A stretch of 64,000 nucleotides of DNA from Bradyrhizobium canariense. Lineage in GTDB: Bacteria > Pseudomonadota > Alphaproteobacteria > Rhizobiales > Xanthobacteraceae. The notes below the pieces were generated by a model. That model was not told the DNA's origin. It ran no database searches and saw only the letters and a program-made list of their open reading frames with translations. The stretch lies in the NCBI RefSeq assembly GCF_900105125.1, contig NZ_LT629750.1, positions 1,550,001-1,614,000 of the forward strand, read 5' to 3'. A program made the translations under genes and the position numbers. Positions 33,598 through 41,987 of the stretch are shown piece by piece. How positions within the stretch are numbered: position 1 is the stretch's first letter; every line of letters starts with the position of its first letter.

Positions 33598-34821
33598 TTA
33601 ATGCACCTCGCCGTCGATGACGTCGCCGAACAGCCGCCACGCCTCTCCATCGAACTTCATCAGCTGCATCTGTTCGATCGGAAAGAAATCATCCGGGCTG
33701 GTGTTGACCTTGATGCCCGGCAGCATCATGTCCGTCGAGAAATTCTTGATGTTGGCCGCCTGCTTCATGACGTTCTCACGCGTCAGTTCATCGCCGCACT
33801 GCTTCAACACCTGAACCATGTTCTGCGCCAGGACATAGCCGTAAACATTGTTCGCGTTGGTCTTGTCGCCATCGGGATAATATTTGTCCATGAAGTCGAG
33901 CCAGCCCTTGGTGCCCGGGTCGTCCTTCCAGGTCGGATCGGTCGGATCTTTCAGGTAGGCGGTCGAGATGATTCCCTTGGAATTCTCCAGACCCGCGGGT
34001 TTAAGGACAGCGGCAACCGACGTCGCGGTGTTGGCCAGAAAGAAGGTCGGCTTCCAGCCCAACTCGCCAACCTTTCGTATCGCCTGCGCCGAGCCCTTTG
34101 GCGCGGCCCAGGAGAAGAAGATATCGGCGCCCGAATCGTGCAATGCGACGATCTGGGAATCGATGCTGGGGTCGCTGACCTCGTAGGATTTGTCGGCGAT
34201 GATCATGCCGGCCTTATCGCCCAGCCCATCCTTGAGCCCCTTGAACTGATCCTTGCCGGCATCATCGTTTTGCCAGAACACCGCGATCTTGCTGTTGGGA
34301 TAGTGCTCCCGGATGTATTTGGCGTAGATGTGCCCTTCGCTTTGATAGTTGGGCTGCCAGCCCATGGACCATGGGAAGTGCTTGGGATCGCCGAATTTCG
34401 TTCCGCCTGACGCGACGAACAGTTGCGGCACTTTCTTGGCGTTCATGTATTTTTCGATGGCCGAGTTGGACGGCGTACCGAGCGGCTGGAAAATCAGCAA
34501 GACCTCGTCACTTTCCACCAGCTTGCGCGCCTGTTCGATCGCCTTCGGCGGGCTGTAGGCATCATCATAGGAGATGAAATTGATCTTGCGGCCGTTGATG
34601 CCGCCCTCGGCATTGATCTTGTTGAAGTAGGCCGCCTCCGCCTTGCCGATCACGCCGTAAGATGAAGCCGGACCGCTATAGGGCATGATATTGCCGACCT
34701 TGATTTCGGTATCGCTCGCGCCCGGATCGTATTTCTTTTCCGCGCGGGCCGCGGTCGCCATCATCGCGGCAACAGTGGCAAGTGCCGCGAGGGCAAATAG
34801 ACGTGTGAAACGAACCGGCAT
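33598..34821 (-). CDS. Periplasmic ABC substrate-binding protein, branched-chain amino acid (LivJ) type
   Basis: 407 residues from the ATG at 34821, behind GGGAG; the longer open frame adds non-signal sequence. Signal peptide about 1-25 (TRLFALAALATVAAMM). Type I periplasmic-binding fold: GNIMPYSGPASSYGVIGKAE opens lobe 1, with LIFQPLGTPSNSAI and PQLFVASGG characteristic of the amide/urea/branched-chain family (Peripla_BP_6). No permease or ATPase gene is beside it, so it must serve a transporter encoded elsewhere. Ligand could be an amino acid, aromatic acid or similar. Divergent from the carbamoyltransferase gene. Confidence 0.9.
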   Translation of the reverse strand: MPVRFTRLFALAALATVAAMMATAARAEKKYDPGASDTEIKVGNIMPYSGPASSYGVIGKAEAAYFNKINAEGGINGRKINFISYDDAYSPPKAIEQARKLVESDEVLLIFQPLGTPSNSAIEKYMNAKKVPQLFVASGGTKFGDPKHFPWSMGWQPNYQSEGHIYAKYIREHYPNSKIAVFWQNDDAGKDQFKGLKDGLGDKAGMIIADKSYEVSDPSIDSQIVALHDSGADIFFSWAAPKGSAQAIRKVGELGWKPTFFLANTATSVAAVLKPAGLENSKGIISTAYLKDPTDPTWKDDPGTKGWLDFMDKYYPDGDKTNANNVYGYVLAQNMVQVLKQCGDELTRENVMKQAANIKNFSTDMMLPGIKVNTSPDDFFPIEQMQLMKFDGEAWRLFGDVIDGEVH

Positions 34822-34982
34822 CGTTTTCTCCCGCTTGGTGATTTGTTTTGACCAAGTGTCGCAACTCGGGCGTAGGCATGCAAGCGCGAGCTTATTCCGC
34901 GGCACGAAACAGCATTGTTGGCCGCCACCATTTGTGATTGATGCTTGGCGCAATCAGGATTTTCCTCGACAAGGCCGGCTGA

Positions 34983-37139
34983 TTGAAACCGAACACACGA
35001 ATTGGTCCGCGACACCCCAGGCTCGGGGACGCCGGATTTCGCGCCGCGCGATGGCTGGCGGCGCGAACCATGGCAGCGGCGGGCTTTCATCAGCTCGGCT
35101 CGGCGTTTGCCGATGCGCGGATCGCGCATGTCCGTGAAAAGCTCGCGCGCGGCGAGACGGTCTATCTTGCGGGATTGGCGCCACCCGGCACGCACAATTC
35201 GGGCGTTGCGCTGGTCGAAGTGAGCCAAGCAAATGGCCCGCGTTTGATCGTCAACAACGAGGAAGAACGTTTTTCCGGCAACAAGCACACCACCGAATAT
35301 CCGCGGGCTTCGATCGACGCGATGGTGGCGACACTGCGCGGCATGGGACTCGACATCGCTGACATCGCCGCATGGCTCACCACCTGGGATTACCCGACAC
35401 TGGCCGGCACTTTGGCCCGCTCGGTATTGGAGGAACTGCCGCAAAGCCTGAAGCTGGTGCGCACCACCGAGGCGGCTGGATTCGATCGTCGCCGTCTCGA
35501 TCAGATGACCCGCACGCCCAAGATCCTCGCCAAACAGCTCGGCCTTTCCGAGCGCGTGCCGCTGATCTGCACGCCGCATCACGACAACCACGCCTGGTTC
35601 TCGTTTGCGGCCTCGCCGTTTGCAGACAGCAGCGAACCCGTTGCGGTTGCCGTGCTCGACGGCACCGGCGACCTCGGATCGATCTCGCTCTATGTCGTCC
35701 GCAACGGCGCAATGCAGCGGCTTTACTGCAATGACAGCATGTTCGATTCACTCGGCGCCTTCTACAGCGTGATCTCGTCGACGCAAGGCGGCTGGACCTG
35801 GCTCTCCAGCGAGGGCCGTTACATGGGCGCGGCCGCCTGGGGTGACATGAACCGCACCAGCAACCGCTATTACGCGCGCCTGAAGGATGTTTTGGATTTC
35901 GGTGAAGGCGGCGAAGTCCGCATCAATCGTGCGCTCGCCAACTGGTATTGCGACCCGTTCGATCACCCCTACAAGGCTGCGTTGATCGACATTCTCGGGC
36001 CGCCGCTCACGCCGGATCAACTCTGGAATCCCGACGCCGTCCTGCGAGTCGAGGACATCCAGCATCGGCCCGACACCAGCGATCGTCTCGACAAGGCGGC
36101 CGCGACCCAACTGGTGTTCGAAGACGCCATGGTCCACGTGGTCGACCACCTGTTGCGCGCGACCGGCGCGAGCCGGCTGGTGCTGACGGGTGGCGTGGCG
36201 CTGAACGCCATCGGCAACATGCGGCTGCTCGAGCACTTCGACGAGGCCTGGTTCGCGCACTTCCAACAGCGCAAGGAGCGCCTTCATTTGTGGGTACCAC
36301 CCACGCCAGGCGACCCCGGCGTCACCATCGGCGCAGCGTGGCTGTTTGCGCATCTTGCCGGCGCACCGCGCGGCGCGCCGTTGACGTCGGCGTTCTATTG
36401 CGGCGCATCGCCTTCGCAGGAGGACATCGAAAGTTCGCTCACAGCCGACGACATTGCCTCGCAGGGGATCGGCGACATCTCGACAACAGCCGGCCTTGAG
36501 GCCATCGCCGATTTGATGGCCTTCATCGTGGCGCAAAACGGCATCATCGCGCTCTATCAGGGCCCGGCCGAAACCGGCCCGCGGGCGCTCGGCCATCGCT
36601 CGATCTTTGCCAACCCGTGCGACGCCGATGCGCGCGAGCGGCTCAATGAGCGCGTGAAATACCGGGAAGCAATTCGTCCGTTGGCGCCGATGGCGACGCT
36701 GAAGGCGGCCAAGGAATATTTCGAATTGCTGGATGGCGCTTCCGACGGCGATTACAACGCCTACAACTACATGGTGCTGACGGCGCGATCGAAGCCGCAG
36801 GCGCAAGCCAGGATTCCAGCGGTGATCCATGCCGACGGCACCGGCCGGATTCAGATCGTGCGCGCGGAAGACGATCCGCTCACTTACGCCTATCTGAAGG
36901 CGCTGGGTCGGCATATCGGCGTCGAGATGTCGGTCAACACCTCGTTCAACGTCGCCGGCCCCATCGCCCAGACCGCAGCGCAAGCGATCGACACGCTGCG
37001 CCGCTCCAGGGGGCTCGACGCTGTGTTCATGGTGGCCAGCAACGGCATGGTCTATGCGGCCTGGCACGGCGGCGAACGCAACAGCGGCCGGTTCACCAAC
37101 TGGTTTTCGAAATGGAAGATCGAGCAGAAAGGGTGCTGA
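34983..37139 (+). CDS. Carbamoyltransferase of the NodU/CmcH family
   Basis: 718 residues if the TTG at 34983 (AAGG eight bases upstream) is the start; ATG at 35070 would give 689. The N-terminal Kae1/ASKHA-like domain carries LICTPHHDNHAW (metal-binding His pair) and VLDGTGDLGSISLYV (phosphate/ATP loop), then LVLTGGVALNAIGN. The C-terminal carbamoyl-transfer domain has ETGPRALGHRSIFANP and VNTSFNVAGPI. These proteins transfer carbamoyl from carbamoyl phosphate to hydroxyl groups of Nod factors, antibiotics or polysaccharides. It is longer than NodU. No nod, glycan or antibiotic genes are nearby, so the acceptor is unknown. Confidence 0.88.
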   Translation: MKPNTRIGPRHPRLGDAGFRAARWLAARTMAAAGFHQLGSAFADARIAHVREKLARGETVYLAGLAPPGTHNSGVALVEVSQANGPRLIVNNEEERFSGNKHTTEYPRASIDAMVATLRGMGLDIADIAAWLTTWDYPTLAGTLARSVLEELPQSLKLVRTTEAAGFDRRRLDQMTRTPKILAKQLGLSERVPLICTPHHDNHAWFSFAASPFADSSEPVAVAVLDGTGDLGSISLYVVRNGAMQRLYCNDSMFDSLGAFYSVISSTQGGWTWLSSEGRYMGAAAWGDMNRTSNRYYARLKDVLDFGEGGEVRINRALANWYCDPFDHPYKAALIDILGPPLTPDQLWNPDAVLRVEDIQHRPDTSDRLDKAAATQLVFEDAMVHVVDHLLRATGASRLVLTGGVALNAIGNMRLLEHFDEAWFAHFQQRKERLHLWVPPTPGDPGVTIGAAWLFAHLAGAPRGAPLTSAFYCGASPSQEDIESSLTADDIASQGIGDISTTAGLEAIADLMAFIVAQNGIIALYQGPAETGPRALGHRSIFANPCDADARERLNERVKYREAIRPLAPMATLKAAKEYFELLDGASDGDYNAYNYMVLTARSKPQAQARIPAVIHADGTGRIQIVRAEDDPLTYAYLKALGRHIGVEMSVNTSFNVAGPIAQTAAQAIDTLRRSRGLDAVFMVASNGMVYAAWHGGERNSGRFTNWFSKWKIEQKGC

Positions 37140-38024
37140 TCAGGTCGACGCGTTAGCGCTGCGCGATACGATCTCGATCATTTTGCCTTCATCATCGTCA
37201 GGCGCGTAGGCTTTCGCGCGCTCATAGGCCTCTACCGCGGCACGTCCCATCAGCGGCGCGCCGGAAAGCAGGCTTTCGGCCAGCGCCACCGCATAGGCCG
37301 CGTCCTTGTGCCGGAGCGCCGCCGTAAACGTCGCGCCAGAAAAATTTCGCGCGGCCATGCGCTTGGAATGACGGATCACCTGCGGACTGGCGGCGACGCC
37401 GGTTTCAATTGCTTCCAGCACCAGCTTCATGTCGAGCCCGGCCTGCTCCGCGATCGCCAAGCCCTCCGCGATCCCGGCAATCTGGATAGCGCCCATCAGA
37501 TTGTTGATCAGCTTGTAGACCGTGCCGCTGCCGACGGCGCCGAAATGCCGGATCGTGGTCGAGAGCGGCGCCAGATAGGGCCGCGCTTTTTCAAGATCGG
37601 CGGGCTCGGCGCCCACCAGCAGTGTCAGCTTCCCGCTGGCTGCAGCATCCGGCAGGCCCGTGACCGGACTATCGATATAGATGAGGCCACGGCCTCGAAG
37701 CTCCTGCGCAAGCTCGAGCGCGTGACGATAGGACACGGTTGAACATTCGATGGCGAGCGTGCCGGCCTTCATCGTTGCGGCGGCGCCATCCTTGCCGAGC
37801 CACACCGCGCGCGAGGCCTCATCGTCGGCGACCATGGTCACGACGGCGTCGGCATCGGTGGCGGCGTCCTTTGGCGAGGACGCCCAGCGCGCGCCGCGGG
37901 CGATCAGATCTTCCGCCTTTGCCTTGCTGCGATTCCAGACTGAAACCGTAAAGCCAGCCTCCAGATAGCGGCCGGCCATGCCGTGACCCATCCGTCCGAG
38001 GCCGATGAAAGCAACTTTTGTCAT
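37140..38024 (-). CDS. NAD(P)-dependent beta-hydroxyacid dehydrogenase (3-hydroxyisobutyrate dehydrogenase family)
   Basis: 294 residues. Dinucleotide motif FIGLGRMGHGMAGRYLEAGF at 6-25, substrate-binding DSPVTGLPDAAASG near 120, and the catalytic Lys in GTVYKLINNLMG near 170. WNRSKAK after strand 2 suggests NADP is possible. Members oxidise or reduce short beta-hydroxyacids such as 3-hydroxyisobutyrate, tartronate semialdehyde or glyoxylate. It meets the carbamoyltransferase end to end (stops touch at 37139/37140) and sits three bases after prfB in the same direction. Confidence 0.88.
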   Translation of the reverse strand: MTKVAFIGLGRMGHGMAGRYLEAGFTVSVWNRSKAKAEDLIARGARWASSPKDAATDADAVVTMVADDEASRAVWLGKDGAAATMKAGTLAIECSTVSYRHALELAQELRGRGLIYIDSPVTGLPDAAASGKLTLLVGAEPADLEKARPYLAPLSTTIRHFGAVGSGTVYKLINNLMGAIQIAGIAEGLAIAEQAGLDMKLVLEAIETGVAASPQVIRHSKRMAARNFSGATFTAALRHKDAAYAVALAESLLSGAPLMGRAAVEAYERAKAYAPDDDEGKMIEIVSRSANAST

Positions 38025-38027
38025 GGG

Positions 38028-39159
38028 CTAATCCACATCCTCAACCGCACCGGTTGTGGTTCCGAAGGCGCGCTGCGCCAACGTCGCCGCCATGAACTCG
38101 TCGAGGTCGCCGTCGAGCACGCCTGATGTGTCCGACGTCTGCACGCCAGTGCGAAGGTCCTTCACCATCTGGTAGGGCTGCAGGACGTAGGAGCGGATCT
38201 GATGACCCCAGCCGATATCGGTTTTGGCGGCCTGGTCGGCGGCAGCCTGTTCTTCGCGTTTCTTCAATTCGATCTCATAGAGCCGCGCGCGCAGCATGTC
38301 CCAGGCCTGCGCCTTGTTCTTATGCTGCGAACGGCCGGCCTGACAGACCACCGCAACCCCGGTCGGAATATGCGTCAGCCGTACCGCGGATTCGGTCTTG
38401 TTGACGTGCTGACCGCCGGCGCCGCCGGAGCGCATGGTATCGGTGCGCACGTCGGATTCCTTGATGTCGATCTTGATGCTGTCGTCGACGACCGGGAAGA
38501 TCGCGACGCTGGAGAACGAGGTGTGCCGGCGCGCATTGGAATCGAACGGCGATATCCGCACCAGCCGATGCACGCCCGCTTCTGTCTTGAGCCAGCCATA
38601 GGCGTTGTGACCGCTGATCTGGATGGTGGCAGACTTGATGCCGGCCTCTTCGCCTTGCGTCTCTTCCAGATATTCGATCTTGAAGCCGTGCTTCTCGGCC
38701 CAACGCGTGTACATGCGCAGCAACATCGAAGCCCAGTCCTGGCTCTCGGTGCCGCCGGCGCCGGCATGAACCTCGAGATAGGAGTCGAACTTGTCTGCCT
38801 CGCCGCTGAGCAGCGCCTCGAGCTCGCGGCGCGCGACTTCCTTCTTGAGGGATTTCAGCGCGGTCTCGGCTTCCGCGACCACGCCCTCATCGTTCTCGGC
38901 TTCGCCGAGTTCGATCATCCCGATATTGTCTTCAAGCTCGCGCTCGACCTTGCCGATGCCCTCAAGCGAATCCTCCAGCGAGGTTCGCTCCTGCATCAAC
39001 TTCTGCGCCTTCTGCGGATCGTTCCAGAGATCGGGGTCTTCTGCGAGCTTGTTCAGCTCCGCAAGCCGCATGGTGGAAGCATCGACGTCAAAGATGCCTC
39101 CTCAGCAGCCCGACTGACTGCTTGATCTCTTCAACTAGACGTTCGACTTCGGCGCGCAT
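38028..39159 (-). CDS. prfB: Peptide chain release factor 2 (RF2), needs a +1 programmed frameshift
   Basis: Zero frame starts at the ATG at 39159 and reads 23 codons to an in-frame TGA (39090-39088); shifting +1 at CTT-TGA-C lets translation continue to 38028, giving about 376 residues. The shifted frame contains an internal ATG at 39071 that annotators may wrongly take as the start. RF2 releases chains at UAA and UGA. Anticodon-like SPF is in [12 protein letters not shown]; the peptidyl-release GGQ is at 248-250 ([15 protein letters not shown]). An RF2-length helical N-terminal domain precedes these. Sits downstream of the PBP1A pair, as in many Alphaproteobacteria. Confidence 0.95.
39087..39102 (-). 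promoter_or_regulatory. prfB: prfB autoregulatory +1 frameshift site
   Basis: AGGAGG (39102-39097), CAT, then CTT-TGA-C. The internal Shine-Dalgarno three bases before the slippery CTT and the UGA-C context are the classical RF2 frameshift signal: low RF2 slows UGA termination and promotes the shift. Confidence 0.95.
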
Positions 39160-39266
39160 GGTCCCTCTGATCCGCGGCCAATGCCGCCATTGCAATGCTG
39201 CGAGCGATGTAACGATGAGCGGCGCAAAGCGCAATCGGCTTCACGCCAGCCCGCTTCGAAGGCGCG

Positions 39267-41759
39267 CTAATACAGTCCGCCGGTGCCGGAGCGCAAGATC
39301 GTGCGATCCGCATCCGGCGACACCGTCAGGGTCCGCCCGTCCGCGTCGGCCACGCCAATGCCTGAATAATTATCCGGCGGCGCGGTGCCCGGCTTGAACG
39401 CCTCGAGAATGGTCCTGCCGGTGTCTCCCGGGCCGGCCCGCATTCCGGTCTTGGAATCAACCCTGATCAGCTTGATGCCGGCGGGAATCTTGAACGGGGT
39501 CGCCGGCTTGTCGGCAAGCGCAAGCTTCATGAAATCCCTGGCAATGGGCGCGGCGGTATGACCTGCTTGCGCGGTTCTGCCCAGACTGCGGGGCTTGTCG
39601 TAGCCAACATATAAACCGACAACGAGATCCGGCGAAAAGCCGACGAACCAGAGATCCTTTGCTTCGTTCGAGGTACCGGTTTTGCCGGCGATCGGCTTGC
39701 CCACGTCGCGCATCACCATCGCCGTGCCACCCTGGACAACGCCTTCCATCATCGAGGTGATCTGGTAAGCCGTTAGCACGTCCAGCACCTGCTCCCGACG
39801 ATCGACGAGTTGCGGCTCGGGCTGGTTCTTCCAGCCCTCAGGCGCATCGCATCCGAGGCATTCGCGGGTGTCGTGCTTGAAGATGGTATGACCGTAGCGG
39901 TCCTGGATCCGATCGATCAGCGTCGGTTTCACCCGCCGGCCGGAATTGTCGATCATCGAATAGGCCGTGACCATCCGCATCACGGTGGTTTCGCCGGCGC
40001 CGAGCGCATAGGACAGGTAATTCGGCAGTTCGTCGTAGACACCGAAACGCTTGGCATATTCGCCGATCAGCGGCATGCCGATATCCTGAGCCAGCCGCAC
40101 CGTCACCGTGTTCAGCGACAGCCGCAATGCGTTGCGAAGCGTGGTCGGGCCCTGGTACTTGCCGACGGAGAAATTATCCGGGCGCCAGACTTCTCCGCCC
40201 TGCCCCTGATCGATTTCGATCGGCCCATCGACCTCGACGGACGACGGCGTATAGCCGTTGTCGAGCGCCGAGGAATAGACGATCGGCTTGATGGTCGAGC
40301 CCGGCTGACGATAGGCCTGTGTCGCGCGATTGAACTGGCTCTGGTCGAACGAGAATCCACCCACCATCGCCAGCACACGACCGGTGTGCGGGTCCATCAC
40401 CACCATGGCACCGGATATTTCCGGCAACTGGCGCAGCCGGAACTGACCGTCGACCAACGAGCCATCCTTGGCAATCAGAGGGTCAGCGTAAATGATGTCC
40501 CCGGGGGATAATATCTGGGATACGGCCGTCGGCGTCTTGCCCTTCGCAGGTCCCGCCGTCGGCTTTGCCCACCTCACGCCGTCAAGTGTGATGATGCCGA
40601 TTTTCCTGTCTCGGGATATCACGCCGCCGAGTTCGCGACCCGGCTGGAAACCGATCCGCGCCGACTGATCGCTGGTCTCGAGCACCACCGCCATCCGCCA
40701 CGGCGAGATGTCGTTGAGTGATTTGACGTCGGCAAGCTTGACGCCCCAATCGCCGGAAATATCGAGCTTGCCGATCGCGCCTCGCCAGCCTTGCGCCTCG
40801 TCGTAATTGACGAGCCCCGCCGCCATGGTCTTGCGCGCCATCACCTGCAGCTTCGGATCCAGCGTGGTTCGCACCGAGAGACCGCCTTCATAAAGTTTCT
40901 TCTCACCGTAGCGCTCGAGCAGGTCGCGGCGGACCTCTTCGGCGAAATATTCACCGGCGAAAGTGCGCGCACTATTGCTTCGATTGGTGACAGTCAGCGG
41001 ATCCTTGCGCGCGGTGTCCGCGTCGGCCTGTTTGATCCAGCCATTTTCGAGCAGACGATCAACCACGTAATTGCGCCGCTCGACCGCACGATCATGATTG
41101 CGCACCGGATTCAGCGTCCCCGGCGCTTTCGGCAACGCGGCGAGGAAGGCCGCCTCGGCCACCGTGAGTTCGTTGACCGATTTGTCGAAATACACCAGCG
41201 ACGCCGCAGCGATACCGTAAGCGCCTTGGCCGAGATAGATTTCGTTGAGATAGAGCTCGAGAATCTTGTCCTTCGAATAGGCGCGCTCGAGTCGCATCGC
41301 GAGCAGCGCTTCCTTGATCTTGCGCGTGAACGAAACTTCGCTGGAAAAGAAAAAATTCTTCGCCACCTGCTGGGTGATGGTCGAGGCACCCTGCGGCCGG
41401 CGGTTGGAACCGTAATTCTCTGCATAAAGAATCGCGGCGCGCGCCATGCCGGAGTAATCGATACCGCCGTGCTCATAGAAGTTTTTGTCCTCGGCGGCGA
41501 GGAACGCGTTGATCACGAGCTTCGGGACCGCCTGGATCGGCAGGTACAGCCGGCGTTCCCTGGCATACTCGCCGAGCAGCGCGCCGTCGGCGGCATGGAC
41601 GCGCGTCATGACCGGCGGCTCGTAATCCTGGAGCTGAGAATAATCCGGCAAGTCCTTCGAGAAATGCCAGATCAGCGCCGCGGCTGCGGCGACACCGACC
41701 AGGAACAGCACGGTTCCGACGGTGAACAGGAAGCCGAAGAAACGGAAGAGCAGTCTCAT
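39267..41759 (-). CDS. mrcA: Penicillin-binding protein 1A, tandem copy proximal to prfB
   Basis: 830 residues from the ATG at 41759 (MRLLFRFFGF); the open frame extends 15 codons further without support. One N-terminal helix anchors it in the inner membrane. The GT51 transglycosylase domain has EDKNFYEHGG and GASTITQQVAKN, with catalytic Glu in the first. The transpeptidase has GSTIKPI (SxxK), SLN, and KTGTSN. It polymerises and cross-links peptidoglycan. It shares most of its sequence, end to end, with the copy at 41988-44483; differences are scattered and conservative. It appears to have its own promoter. Both catalytic halves are intact. Confidence 0.94.
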   Translation of the reverse strand: MRLLFRFFGFLFTVGTVLFLVGVAAAAALIWHFSKDLPDYSQLQDYEPPVMTRVHAADGALLGEYARERRLYLPIQAVPKLVINAFLAAEDKNFYEHGGIDYSGMARAAILYAENYGSNRRPQGASTITQQVAKNFFFSSEVSFTRKIKEALLAMRLERAYSKDKILELYLNEIYLGQGAYGIAAASLVYFDKSVNELTVAEAAFLAALPKAPGTLNPVRNHDRAVERRNYVVDRLLENGWIKQADADTARKDPLTVTNRSNSARTFAGEYFAEEVRRDLLERYGEKKLYEGGLSVRTTLDPKLQVMARKTMAAGLVNYDEAQGWRGAIGKLDISGDWGVKLADVKSLNDISPWRMAVVLETSDQSARIGFQPGRELGGVISRDRKIGIITLDGVRWAKPTAGPAKGKTPTAVSQILSPGDIIYADPLIAKDGSLVDGQFRLRQLPEISGAMVVMDPHTGRVLAMVGGFSFDQSQFNRATQAYRQPGSTIKPIVYSSALDNGYTPSSVEVDGPIEIDQGQGGEVWRPDNFSVGKYQGPTTLRNALRLSLNTVTVRLAQDIGMPLIGEYAKRFGVYDELPNYLSYALGAGETTVMRMVTAYSMIDNSGRRVKPTLIDRIQDRYGHTIFKHDTRECLGCDAPEGWKNQPEPQLVDRREQVLDVLTAYQITSMMEGVVQGGTAMVMRDVGKPIAGKTGTSNEAKDLWFVGFSPDLVVGLYVGYDKPRSLGRTAQAGHTAAPIARDFMKLALADKPATPFKIPAGIKLIRVDSKTGMRAGPGDTGRTILEAFKPGTAPPDNYSGIGVADADGRTLTVSPDADRTILRSGTGGLY

Positions 41760-41825
41760 AAATCTTACCCGGTCGTGAGCCTGCCCTCGTTCAGCGCTAA
41801 ACATACTTCCGCGCTGCGGCCGGGC

Positions 41826-41854
41826 CGTATAGCCGTGATTTCAATCAATTTCAA
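41826..41854 (-). promoter_or_regulatory. Candidate promoter between the two PBP1A genes
   Basis: On the minus strand, TTGAAA (41854-41849), 17-base spacer, TATACG (41831-41826). It would give a leader of about 60 bases for the prfB-proximal PBP1A. Confidence 0.45.
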
Positions 41855-41987
41855 TTGTGTGCATTTGATGTGTTGCAAAAGCCGCCCCGAGCAAATTGTT
41901 GCTCACCCGGCATATCCTCCCGCGCGAACAGCAGACGACACCGCCCGAGCATGAGCGGTCGCCGCACGTCCTCCCAAGGGTTCCGGT

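Noticed and set aside
35748..37067. 439-residue antisense frame over the carbamoyltransferase
   Set aside because: Arg/His/Gln-rich composition without motif, lying opposite a gene with complete catalytic motifs.
34983..37139. Symbiosis (nod) island suggested by the NodU-like protein
   Set aside because: No other nod, nif or fix genes, no integrase or tRNA border, and base composition like its housekeeping neighbours.
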